NCBI RefSeq assembly: GCF_000344805.1
Contig: NC_020453.1
Span: 7,792,001 to 7,856,000 of the forward strand
Length of the DNA: 64,000 nucleotides
Reading direction: 5' to 3'
DNA from: Bradyrhizobium oligotrophicum S58
GTDB taxonomy: Bacteria; Pseudomonadota; Alphaproteobacteria; Rhizobiales; Xanthobacteraceae
Shown here one piece after another: positions 56,416 to 64,000 of the stretch. Made by a program: the position numbers and the translations under genes. The stretch's first letter is position 1, and each line of letters starts with the position of its first letter. The notes beneath the pieces are model-generated. The model was not told the DNA's origin. It was given only the letters and a program-made list of their open reading frames with translations, and searched no databases.

Positions 56416-56912
56416 CAGCGGCAGCATCCCCGGCGAAAGACTGGTTTTGGTCCAGAGACATCCGCACTTTGTTCAACGGCTCCTTAGCCCACGCGGACGG
56501 TATAGAGAAATTTTGGCGAATTAGACCAGCAATCGGTTACTATCACCAGACGATACTGAGCAGCTGCTTCCACGCGCTATAGCCGCAACTCGCGAAGGCA
56601 CTCTGCCAGCGAATGACGCACCCCAGCCTGTTCTAATCAATCCAGTTGCTGAATGTATTTGCAGCGCTGGGCCGAGCATATGCGCGATCAGAATTGCGAT
56701 CTGTCTGGGCATCGCTGAGAGGACAAACAACCTGCGCCCGCGCTTCGTTGGTTGAGGATAGACGAGCTGTTTTACGACGGGCTTGGCGTACGAAGGCCAT
56801 AATCCTTCGCGCGCCCCGAGGTTGATGCATCCTGCGCTGACCCATCGGCACACAACCCGCCGTCTTCATTAGCGTCGCTAGGCCTCGAATAAGTTGATCC
56901 GTTTTGCGTCGA
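56416..56912. other. Gap between the IS element and the hydrolase locus
   Basis: About 500 bp with only short, overlapping open frames on both strands. It probably marks the transition from island DNA to the high-GC locus on the right. No attachment-site repeat or radC 3' end was found. Confidence 0.4.
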
Positions 56913-57665
56913 TTACCGGTCGGCAGACTCGATGAACGCGGCCACCTCCCGCGGATGAGACAGCATCACTGCGTGGCTGCTATTTATTTCTTCCACTCGC
57001 GCACCGCTTCGCTTAGCCATCTTTCTCTGTGAACTGGGGGTTATCATGCGGTCCTGAGACGGGATCAGGAAGGAACTCGGCTTTGCCTTCCAGCCCACTT
57101 TTGTGGTCTTGGCTTCGACGGCTTTCAGTCCCCATGGCACTTGCGCGGCCGCCATGAACTCAGTCAGCGCCGCAGGGGAATCCGCCGCAAAGGAAGTCGG
57201 GAACTTCACGGGATCGACCAGCAGGTAACCGTCTTGCGGCGGCAGCAGGGGCGCCTTCGCCTCGCCAGGCTCTGCCGGCCAGTCATTCAGGGATGCGGCA
57301 GATTCGCCAGCGTCCGGCGCAAAGGCCGCGATGTAAGCCAGGCTCTTGACCTTCGGATTGTCGCCAGCCTGTGTGATCACCATGCCGCCATACGAGTGGC
57401 CAACCAGCACAACAGGGTATTTGGCTGCTGCGATCACGGCTTCCGTGGCGGCGACGTCACCCTCGAGCGTGATGGTCGGATTCTGGACCACCAGCACTTC
57501 GTATCCGCCCTTTTTAAGGAGATCGTATACCGCTTGCCAGCCTGAGCCATCGACAAACGCGCCGTGCACAAGGACGACCGATGTCGTTTTCTGTTGCTGA
57601 GCTCCCGCGGAGTTCGACGTGATAGCGAGCGCGCACATTGCCAGCAGAGATGCCAAATAGTTCAC
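56913..57665 (-). CDS. Exported alpha/beta hydrolase, paralogue of 61184-61939
   Basis: 250 residues from a GTG at 57665 (AAGGA 7 nt upstream), where a signal peptide begins (NYLASLLAMCALAITSNSAG). The core is an alpha/beta hydrolase with oxyanion motif LVHGAFVDGSGW, nucleophile elbow GHSYGGMV, and late His in SSHAVMLSHPREV. It belongs to the RsbQ-like/esterase group of small exported hydrolases. It is closely similar to the plus-strand gene at 61184. It lies downstream of the epoxide-hydrolase-like gene on the same strand (about 70 bp). Confidence 0.9.
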   Translation of the reverse strand: MNYLASLLAMCALAITSNSAGAQQQKTTSVVLVHGAFVDGSGWQAVYDLLKKGGYEVLVVQNPTITLEGDVAATEAVIAAAKYPVVLVGHSYGGMVITQAGDNPKVKSLAYIAAFAPDAGESAASLNDWPAEPGEAKAPLLPPQDGYLLVDPVKFPTSFAADSPAALTEFMAAAQVPWGLKAVEAKTTKVGWKAKPSSFLIPSQDRMITPSSQRKMAKRSGARVEEINSSHAVMLSHPREVAAFIESADR

Positions 57666-57735
57666 AGGAATTCCTTTCGTGTTGTGGGGCGTCGTGATAG
57701 ATCGGCTACCTTTAAGTTCGTGCGAAAGTCTTGCG

Positions 57736-58746
57736 TCAGGGCCGTTCATTCGTTCGGTCGAGGAAGTCGCTGATCAGCGGCGCCATCACGTCGAGTTGGT
57801 CCTCAAGTGCGAAGTGACCGGTGTCGAGGATGTGTAACTCGGCGTCTGGCAAGTCGCGCAAATAGGAATGTGCGCCGGCTTCAGCGAAGACCTTGTCGTT
57901 CTTGCCCCAGAGGATTAGAGCGGGCGGCTTCCTTTCGCGGAAAAACGCTTGGAACGCCGGATAAAGCGGGATATTGGTCGCGTGGTCGTAGAGCAGGTCC
58001 AGCTGAATGTCCTTATTGCCGGGACGATCCAGCAGCGCTTGGTCTTGCACCCAATTGTCAGGACTTATGCGCGTCAGATCGCGGACGCCATCGGTGTATA
58101 GGAATTTGGTCGCGCGGAGAGAGACGAGGGATGAAAGCGCATTCCTCCGCTCCTCCGTTCCTTCCCTCCAATACGCCTTGATCGGGTCCCAAGCTTCCCG
58201 CAATCCTTCTTCGTAAGCGTTGCCGTTCTGGATGATGAGGGCAGTCACGCGCTCCGGATGCTTGAGGGCGAGGCGATAGCCGACCGGTGCGCCGTAATCC
58301 ATGACGTACATGGTGTAGCGTTTCGCTCCGAGTTGATTCAGCAAGGCGTCGATCATCTCGGCATAGTTCGCAAAACTATAGGAAAAGCGGTTGCGATCCG
58401 GCGCATCGCTTTGCCCGAAGCCGGGGTAATCCGGCGCGATGATACGGTATCGGTGGGCTAGATTCGGAATCAGATTGCGGAACATGTGTGAGGACGTCGG
58501 AAAGCCGTGCAGAAGGAGAACGACGGGCCCATCTGCTGGCCCAGCTTCGCGGTAGAACACGTTCACGCCGCTGATGGCGGCCGTGCGGTAATGAACGGTT
58601 AAATCGCCTACGCTGCCGCCGGGCATTGGCCCGCAACGATGAGCGGGCGTTGCCCCCGGTCCACATGCAGAAGCCGTGGACCTCCCGAGCGATGGATGTG
58701 CGCTTACAATGGTTAAGGCGATGAGAGTCGCGCAAGAAAGGCGCAT
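57736..58746 (-). CDS. Exported epoxide-hydrolase-like alpha/beta hydrolase
   Basis: 336 residues with a signal peptide ([20 protein letters not shown]). Oxyanion region [18 protein letters not shown], nucleophile position Asp in [14 protein letters not shown], and a late His in [11 protein letters not shown]. Asp rather than Ser at the elbow is the mark of epoxide hydrolases and haloalkane dehalogenases. Start: the ATG at 58746 has AAAGGAG 6 nt upstream. It follows the YgiN-type gene after 39 bp, so it is probably in one operon with it. Confidence 0.9.
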   Translation of the reverse strand: MRLSCATLIALTIVSAHPSLGRSTASACGPGATPAHRCGPMPGGSVGDLTVHYRTAAISGVNVFYREAGPADGPVVLLLHGFPTSSHMFRNLIPNLAHRYRIIAPDYPGFGQSDAPDRNRFSYSFANYAEMIDALLNQLGAKRYTMYVMDYGAPVGYRLALKHPERVTALIIQNGNAYEEGLREAWDPIKAYWREGTEERRNALSSLVSLRATKFLYTDGVRDLTRISPDNWVQDQALLDRPGNKDIQLDLLYDHATNIPLYPAFQAFFRERKPPALILWGKNDKVFAEAGAHSYLRDLPDAELHILDTGHFALEDQLDVMAPLISDFLDRTNERP

Positions 58747-58785
58747 GGCAACTCCTTTATACGGTACGTCGTTCCTCAAACCCGA

Positions 58786-59076
58786 TTATCTCACGTCTAC
58801 GGATTCCGCGATTACTGCCGTACGTTCGGCCAGTTCGGGAACCCTGGCCAAGTAGGCCTGGTAATGTTGCGAGGCGCGATGTGCTTCGACCGCAGTGATA
58901 TCTCGGTAGAGCTCATCAAGGACGTAATGATGATCGTTCGAAGTGTCGCGCCAAACGTCCCAACGCAGATTACCGGGCTCTGCCCTGCAATGCGGCGCAA
59001 GGCCGACCAGAAGTTCTCTCAGCTCATCGCTTTTGCCGGGGTGAGCAACCAGAAGAGCAGTAATCTTCGACGGCAT
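58786..59076 (-). CDS. YgiN-type quinol monooxygenase (ABM domain)
   Basis: 96 residues, one antibiotic-biosynthesis-monooxygenase (ABM) dimeric ferredoxin-like domain: ITALLVAHPGKSDELRELLV, PGNLRWDVWRDTSNDHHYVL, ELYRDITAVEAHRASQHYQ. Members oxidise quinols without cofactor or bind small aromatics. It sits first in an apparent run with two alpha/beta hydrolases on the same strand. Confidence 0.9.
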   Translation of the reverse strand: MPSKITALLVAHPGKSDELRELLVGLAPHCRAEPGNLRWDVWRDTSNDHHYVLDELYRDITAVEAHRASQHYQAYLARVPELAERTAVIAESVDVR

Positions 59077-59146
59077 CGCGATCGACCAAAACTTTTCAGA
59101 GTGACTGCTGGCTTCAGTTCAGCCAGGCGATGTTCGGCTGCCTGTC

Positions 59147-59818
59147 TTATAATTTTCTCAGTGCTGCCAGCAGCTCTTTTGCCAGGCGCCCGGCTGAGGC
59201 GGGATTCTGGCCGGTGATGAGACGTCCATCGACGACAACGTGAGGTTCCCAGTTTGCCACGGACGTATATTCGGCGCCCTCTGCCCGCAGGGCGTCCTCA
59301 AGTTCGTAGGGAACATCTTCGCGCGCGTAGTCGTACTCTTCCTTCTTCGAGAACGAAGTCAGCTTCTTGCCCTGCACGAATGGCTTGCCATCGCCAAGGT
59401 CCACCCCGAGAAGCGCGCACGGACCGTGACAAACGGCCGTCACGAATTTTCCCGTGCTCCAGGCGCGCACGACTGCATTTTGAACGATGGGGTTACGCTG
59501 GATGTCGACCATCGGCCCGAGCCCGCCGGGCACGAGAATGGCATCAAAATCCGCAGCATCCACCTCGGCAAGTTTGCGGCTGCGATTGAGGCGGCGAAAA
59601 GCCTTGCTTTCAAGAAAGGCCTTTTCCGCAGGATCTTTCTCGTCGTAGGCATCGTAGGGCGTCCATCCGCCTCTCAAGGAAGCGAACTCAACGGCGATGC
59701 CTGCCTTGTCAAGAACATCGAACGGATGCGCGACCTCGGCGAAAAAGAAGCCCGTCTTACGATTTTGCGGGCCGATCACCGCTGCGTTGCTGACGATAAA
59801 CAGGACGTGTTGAGTCAT
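59147..59818 (-). CDS. DJ-1/PfpI family protein (class I amidotransferase-like)
   Basis: 223 residues. The nucleophile elbow Cys is in VTAVCHGPCALLG, the Glu upstream is in the HchA/Hsp31-like N-terminal region (FFFAEVAHPFDVLDKAG), and ILVPGGLGPMVD is the family loop. Related proteins act as glyoxalase III/chaperones against reactive carbonyls. Start: the ATG at 59818; the frame is open to 59953 but only from here is family-like. It lies 91 bp downstream of the AraC gene on the same strand. Confidence 0.9.
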   Translation of the reverse strand: MTQHVLFIVSNAAVIGPQNRKTGFFFAEVAHPFDVLDKAGIAVEFASLRGGWTPYDAYDEKDPAEKAFLESKAFRRLNRSRKLAEVDAADFDAILVPGGLGPMVDIQRNPIVQNAVVRAWSTGKFVTAVCHGPCALLGVDLGDGKPFVQGKKLTSFSKKEEYDYAREDVPYELEDALRAEGAEYTSVANWEPHVVVDGRLITGQNPASAGRLAKELLAALRKL

Positions 59819-59909
59819 GATTCGTTTCCTGGAGGTATCCATAAAGTCGAAGAGCGCCGCAACGACACTACCCGCGCGGCCCAGAACCGTATTTCCGAAT
59901 CCTGCGGGA

Positions 59910-60848
59910 TCATGAGCAATCCCTGCGGTACTCCGCATCGGAACGATCGGCATTCACCTCGATCTGGCCGCAGCACAACTCGCGATACTGCCCCGGCGTA
60001 AGGCTTGCGGCCTTGCGGAAGACGCGCGTGAAGTTTGCTTGCGAGCCAAAACCGAACTCCAGGGCGATTTCGACCAGCGACAGTCGGTTGCGCGCGAGCT
60101 CGTGCCGCGCAGCCTGGACGCGCCGATCGGTCACGTATCGGTGCGGTGACAATCCCGTCGCCTCGCGAAACAGCCGGGAGAAATGATAGGGGCTGAGACA
60201 GGCCTGAGCCGCCAGATCCTCGAGTCTGATTTCGTCTCCCAGAGACGACTCGATATAATCGAGCACGCGCTGCAGGCGCCGTGGATCGAGCGACGGAGAC
60301 CTGTCGGGCGCACGCCAGCGGTCGATCGTATAGTTGCCCAGAAGATGCGCTGCAAGCGCGACTTGAATTCCCTCCACGAACAGCGCGTCAGTCGACTGGC
60401 GCGGACGATGAAGCAGATCCCGAAGCGGCGAGCAGATGTGGAAGAGCACCTGGTCCGTCAGACCGTGGGCGTAGGCGATCTCGATCCTTGCCGGATCGAT
60501 ATTGAAGTCCGCAAGCGCGCTCTGGTCCAGCAGCGCCGGCGGGAGGTAGAGGTGAAGACACTCCATCCGGTCCGAAAGCTCGAGATGGCTCTCCTGCGTC
60601 CCGACCGGAACGAGGTAGCTCATGCCGGGGCGCGCGAGGCTTTTCTGGACTTCACCGTTGCCGGTGCGACACACCATCCCGCCGCCGGACAGTAGCATCA
60701 CCAGTTCGGTGCAGATAGGCACCGGCGTCGCCTGGCGCCCCGCTTCGAACTTGCGATGTTCGATGCTCAGCCCTGGCCAATCGTTGGCCGCCGCGAGCTT
60801 CTCGCTGTTCTGGTACTTCTGATCTCCATGAGTCACGAGCGCCATCAC
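59910..60848 (-). CDS. AraC-family transcriptional regulator
   Basis: 312 residues. The N-terminal ~195 residues are a cupin-like sensor region. The C-terminal AraC HTH pair is clear (LEDLAAQACLSPYHFSRLFR, then EIALEFGFGSQANFTRVFRK, ending LTPGQYREL). It heads a minus-strand run leading to the DJ-1 gene and onward. It may control that run and the divergent hydrolase/aldo-keto pair on its right. The start could be ATG 60848 or 60845. Confidence 0.92.
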   Translation of the reverse strand: MMALVTHGDQKYQNSEKLAAANDWPGLSIEHRKFEAGRQATPVPICTELVMLLSGGGMVCRTGNGEVQKSLARPGMSYLVPVGTQESHLELSDRMECLHLYLPPALLDQSALADFNIDPARIEIAYAHGLTDQVLFHICSPLRDLLHRPRQSTDALFVEGIQVALAAHLLGNYTIDRWRAPDRSPSLDPRRLQRVLDYIESSLGDEIRLEDLAAQACLSPYHFSRLFREATGLSPHRYVTDRRVQAARHELARNRLSLVEIALEFGFGSQANFTRVFRKAASLTPGQYRELCCGQIEVNADRSDAEYRRDCS

Positions 60849-61183
60849 GACCTCCGCAAGTTGCGGCGAATCCCGGCCCCGTATCGCAAGAGAGCGATCA
60901 TTCCATCCGGTAAATGAGTGCAGCCCCGGCCCGCTGCCACGCCGATCCTGAATTTCTCACAAGGACCGATAGCGAAGTCCAGAGGCGGCACGGTTAAAAG
61001 AAGTAAAAGGCAAGCAAAGCAAAAGGTTGGAGCACGCGCACCGCCGCTTCGAAAGCTGCTCTCATCGAAGATGAGCAAGATGCGTCCATCGTCGCGCAGG
61101 AATCGGGAATACCGCAACTTCTCAGCTGCGCTAATGAAGCTCATCAAACGGCAATGTCGCCGTATCAAGGATCGGAGCCTGCT

Positions 61184-61939
61184 ATGAAGCCGCTTATTTC
61201 CGCGCTTGTTGCAATGTCGATCGCAACGGCCGTCCCCGCGGTGGCCGCCGAGAAGACCGTTTCCATCGTCCTTGTCCACGGCGCTTTCGTCGACGGCTCG
61301 GGCTGGAAGGACACCTACGACATTCTCTCGAATGCGGGCTATGAAGTGCTCGTCGTCCAGCAGCCGACGATCTCGCTTCGTGACGATGTCGCGGAGACCG
61401 AACGCGTGATCGCCAAGGCGCGGCATCCGGTCATCCTCGTCGGACATTCCTATGGTGGCATGGTCATCACGGAGGCCGGCGACAATCCGAAGGTTCAGAG
61501 CCTTGTCTATCTCGCGGCATATGCTCCCGACGCCGGAGAGTCTGTCAGCACGCTGTCGGAAGGCTCAGTGCCCGCCGGCGAGCAAAAGGGTCCGCTCGTC
61601 GTCGAAGGCAACTTTATCTTCGTCGACCGCGACAAATTCCCGACCTCTTTCGCCGGCGGCGTCGACGCTGCGACCGCGCGCTTCATGGCTGCGGCGCAAT
61701 TGCCGTTTGGATTGCAGGCGGTGCAGTCCAAGGTCGACCGCGTGGCCTGGAAGACCAAGCCGACCTATTACATGGTCACGATGGAGGATCACATTATCCC
61801 GCCGACCTGGCTGCGCACCATGGCCAAGCGCTCGGGCGCGAAGGTGACGGAGATCAAAAGCGGCCACGCGGTGATGCTGTCGCATCCGCGCGAGGTCGCG
61901 GCCTTCATCAGAAGCGCGGATACCTCCGCGACCGAATGA
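61184..61939 (+). CDS. Exported alpha/beta hydrolase, paralogue of 56913-57665
   Basis: 251 residues with a signal peptide (MKPLISALVAMSIATAVPAV, cleavage near AA-EK). Oxyanion motif LVHGAFVDGSGW, elbow GHSYGGMVITEAGDN and late His in SGHAVMLSHPREVAAF match the minus-strand copy closely, sharing long runs. So the locus carries two copies in inverted orientation about 4 kb apart. GGAG lies 7 nt before the start. It is followed by the aldo/keto reductase after 55 bp and is probably co-transcribed with it. Confidence 0.92.
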   Translation: MKPLISALVAMSIATAVPAVAAEKTVSIVLVHGAFVDGSGWKDTYDILSNAGYEVLVVQQPTISLRDDVAETERVIAKARHPVILVGHSYGGMVITEAGDNPKVQSLVYLAAYAPDAGESVSTLSEGSVPAGEQKGPLVVEGNFIFVDRDKFPTSFAGGVDAATARFMAAAQLPFGLQAVQSKVDRVAWKTKPTYYMVTMEDHIIPPTWLRTMAKRSGAKVTEIKSGHAVMLSHPREVAAFIRSADTSATE

Positions 61940-61994
61940 GACGGGCGGCGCCGCGCACGGGCGGACTTGCCTGTCGCAGACGAGGACACGCAAC

Positions 61995-63002
61995 ATGGCC
62001 CTCAAGAATATTCTGCCGGGAAGATTGGGCTTCGGCGCGGCGCCGCTCGGCAACATGTTTCGCGACATCCCGGAGCAGGAAGCGCTCGCGACGGTGAGTG
62101 CGGCCTGGGACGACGGCATCCGCTATTTCGACACCGCGCCCTTCTATGGCGCGGGTCTTGCCGAGATCCGCATGGGCGCCGCGCTCGCCGACCGGCCGCG
62201 AAGCGATTATGTCGTCAGCACCAAGGTCGGAAGATTGATCCTGGACGAGATCGAGGATGTCGGCGCCCGCGACCTCGGCGAGAAGGGGGATGTGTTCAAA
62301 TACGGGCGTCCGAACAAGATTGTGAACGACTATTCCGAAGACGCGACGCTGCGCTCGATCGAAGACAGTCTGAAGCGGCTCGCGACCTCCCACATCGACA
62401 TCGCCTTCGTGCATGACGTGGCGCAGGACTTCTACGGCGACGAATGGCTTTCGGTGTTCGAAAGCGCACGCAAGGGGGCGTTCAAGGCGCTCGACCGGCT
62501 ACGCGACGAAGGCGTGATCAAGGCGTGGGGCCTCGGCGTCAACCGGGTCGAGCCGATCGAACTGCTGCTGGCGCTGGAAGAGCCGCGCCCCGACGGCTTC
62601 CTTCTCGCGGGCCGCTACACGCTGCTCGACCATGCGAGGGCGCTTCAGCGTGTGATCCCGATGGTTGCGGAGCATGAGCTCGCGATCGTCGTCGGCGGCC
62701 CCTACAGTTCGGGCGCGCTCGTCGGCGGCCCGAATTTTGAATATGCGCCGGCGCCCCCGGAAATCATCGACAAGGTGGGGAGGATCAAGGCAATCGCCGA
62801 CCGCTACGGCATCAGCATGAAGGCGGCGGGCCTCCAGTTCGTGCTGGCTAACCCGGTGGTGGCTGCCGTCATTCCCGGCGCGAGCCGTCCAGGCCGCATT
62901 GCCGAGGATCGCGCCGCGCTCGAGGAAGTCGTCCCCGTCGATTTCTGGCGCGAGCTGCGCTCGCAGGCGCTCGTCAACTCCGCAGCTCCGCTCCCCGGTT
63001 GA
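61995..63002 (+). CDS. Aldo/keto reductase
   Basis: 335 residues, NADPH-dependent (beta/alpha)8-barrel oxidoreductase. The catalytic tetrad is visible: Asp in IRYFDTAPFYG, Tyr in the same motif, Lys in VVSTKVGR, and His in IAFVHDV. The C-terminal ending AAVIPGASRPGRIAED is the cofactor-binding loop. It resembles the D-threo-aldose 1-dehydrogenase (L-fucose/pyridoxal dehydrogenase) branch. The substrate is not certain. Confidence 0.93.
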   Translation: MALKNILPGRLGFGAAPLGNMFRDIPEQEALATVSAAWDDGIRYFDTAPFYGAGLAEIRMGAALADRPRSDYVVSTKVGRLILDEIEDVGARDLGEKGDVFKYGRPNKIVNDYSEDATLRSIEDSLKRLATSHIDIAFVHDVAQDFYGDEWLSVFESARKGAFKALDRLRDEGVIKAWGLGVNRVEPIELLLALEEPRPDGFLLAGRYTLLDHARALQRVIPMVAEHELAIVVGGPYSSGALVGGPNFEYAPAPPEIIDKVGRIKAIADRYGISMKAAGLQFVLANPVVAAVIPGASRPGRIAEDRAALEEVVPVDFWRELRSQALVNSAAPLPG

Positions 63003-63204
63003 AGTGGGTGTGAGAGGGTGGTTCGCCGAGGTTCCGACCAATGAAGCGTCGAGATTGTGAGCACAGCGGTTCTTCGCAAGCCAAAAAAATAGCCACACCC
63101 GCGTGGTTTTGCGCAGCGGTCGTGAAAGTCAGAACGGCTCACTTCAACAAGTTTGCAGTGCATGATAATACCAAGCGATCTCTTCGATCGATTGGCAATG
63201 CGAA

Positions 63205-64000
63205 ATGCGGACGGCCAGACGGCAACGGGGCGCACCTCGACAGAAGCTGACATTCAGCTTCGGCCCGTTTCGACTGGTCCCCGGCCGTCAGTTGCTTCTT
63301 CTAGACGAGCGCCCCGTCAAGATTGGCGGACGCGCCTTCGAGCTCTTGCGGCTGCTGGTGCAGCGCCGCGGCGAGCTGGTCAGCAAGAACGAGCTGATGG
63401 CGGCAGCCTGGCCGGGCACGTTCGTCCACGACAGCAATCTTAAGGTCAATATGTGGAGCTTGCGGCGCTCGCTGGGAGATACCCAGATCGAGCCCATCTA
63501 CATCGCGACCGTGGCGCGGCGTGGGTACAAGTTCATCGCCGATGTCCGGGTCGGCATCGGCGAGATCGAGGGGGAGCCTGCGCTGGCCGATCCGCTCCCG
63601 CTTTCGCATGCGCCATCGCCGCGCGGCATCGTCGGCCGCGAAGCCGATATCGTTGAAATCGCCGATCTGCTCGCCGAGGACAGGCACGTGACCCTGACCG
63701 GCGCAGGAGGGATCGGTAAGACGACCGTAGCCCTGGCCGTCGCCCAGGCGTTCGTGTCAAGGTATCGCGACGGCGTCTGCTTCATCGATCTCGCGACAAT
63801 CTCCGATCCTACTCTGTTCGGCGCGGCGCTCGTGACGGCACTCGGTATCCGAGGCAATACGGACATGGGGCTGGCTGCTGTCCTCGACTATCTGAGGCCG
63901 CGGCAGATGCTGCTCATCCTCGACAATTGCGAGCATGTGCTGCCAGCCGCCACGATCTTTGCCAGCAAGTTCATGACGGACACATCGCCATCCCGGCTGC
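63205..64000 (+). CDS. Winged-helix/NB-ARC ATPase transcriptional regulator, cut by window end
   Basis: Open to the end of the window, 265 residues seen. An OmpR/CadC-type winged helix comes first (FGPFRLVPGRQLLLLDERPV, then FELLRLLVQRRGELVSKNEL, ending VARRGYKFIADV), then a linker. An NB-ARC-like ATPase follows with Walker A LTGAGGIGKTTVALAVAQAF and Walker B MLLILDNCEHV. In this family a long helical or TPR-like region usually follows. The start is ATG 63205 with no strong ribosome site; other starts cannot be excluded. It is on the same strand as the reductase, about 200 bp on. Confidence 0.88.
   Translation, partial: MRTARRQRGAPRQKLTFSFGPFRLVPGRQLLLLDERPVKIGGRAFELLRLLVQRRGELVSKNELMAAAWPGTFVHDSNLKVNMWSLRRSLGDTQIEPIYIATVARRGYKFIADVRVGIGEIEGEPALADPLPLSHAPSPRGIVGREADIVEIADLLAEDRHVTLTGAGGIGKTTVALAVAQAFVSRYRDGVCFIDLATISDPTLFGAALVTALGIRGNTDMGLAAVLDYLRPRQMLLILDNCEHVLPAATIFASKFMTDTSPSRL

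Noticed and set aside
56521..56869. Two overlapping minus-strand frames of 78 and 110 residues
   Set aside because: No domain, atypical composition and next to the IS end; probably relic sequence.

Overview
The window is 64 kb of GC-rich alphaproteobacterial DNA. Codon use, the gene set and two repeat families point to a Bradyrhizobium-like rhizobial chromosome. The repeat families are the 'GTCGTCCC...GGGACCCATAA' element and the 'CACCCTCCCCTGGAGGGGG' element. No rRNA, tRNA or CRISPR array was recognised.

Left part, about 1-32.5 kb: a compact chromosomal backbone. In order it carries an ABC-F ATPase; an ArnT/PMT-type glycosyltransferase divergent from lepA; a LysR and a LuxR regulator; a dCache-type chemoreceptor; a rhodanese divergent from an FtrA/GlxA-type regulator; a PAS-PAS-GGDEF-EAL protein; MepA; a small exported protein; a CvrA/NhaP2-type K+/H+ antiporter; and an MscS channel. 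Next comes an unusual cluster (19.8-24.6 kb): a protein of ten 54-residue glycine-rich repeats, an 85-residue protein shaped like a free subtilisin propeptide, an S8 protease without a signal peptide, and a convergent NarL-type response regulator. I rate this as the best candidate for an undescribed system. Then follow a methionine aminopeptidase, a DUF3616 protein, a Tat-exported intradiol dioxygenase, an MFS pump with a strong palindromic operator, an MddA-like methanethiol methyltransferase, and a BTAD-regulator/alpha-beta-hydrolase fusion.

Middle part, about 32.5-56.9 kb: a mobile island. radC stops inside its HxHPxG metal motif at 32518 and is followed at once by a tyrosine integrase. 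The island cargo is mostly nuclease, helicase and exclusion genes. It includes a translationally coupled AddA-like/AddB-like pair, an XRE regulator, a short RHH-like gene, a PD-(D/E)XK protein, a SieB-like membrane protein, a coupled pair of exported proteins (one with an H...NC permuted-papain signature), a PD-(D/E)XK-P-loop NTPase of 837 residues, an HTH-membrane-coiled-coil protein, and an intact IS1182-type element. Several genes are decayed, one by a clean 8-bp tandem duplication. Coding density and GC fall visibly here. The missing 3' part of radC is not in the window, so the right end of the island lies outside it or has been lost.

Right part, 56.9-64 kb: high-GC genes that read as a redox/detoxification locus. 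There are two paralogous secreted alpha/beta hydrolases, an epoxide-hydrolase-like enzyme, a YgiN-type monooxygenase, a DJ-1/PfpI protein, an AraC regulator and an aldo/keto reductase. The window ends inside a winged-helix/NB-ARC ATPase regulator.
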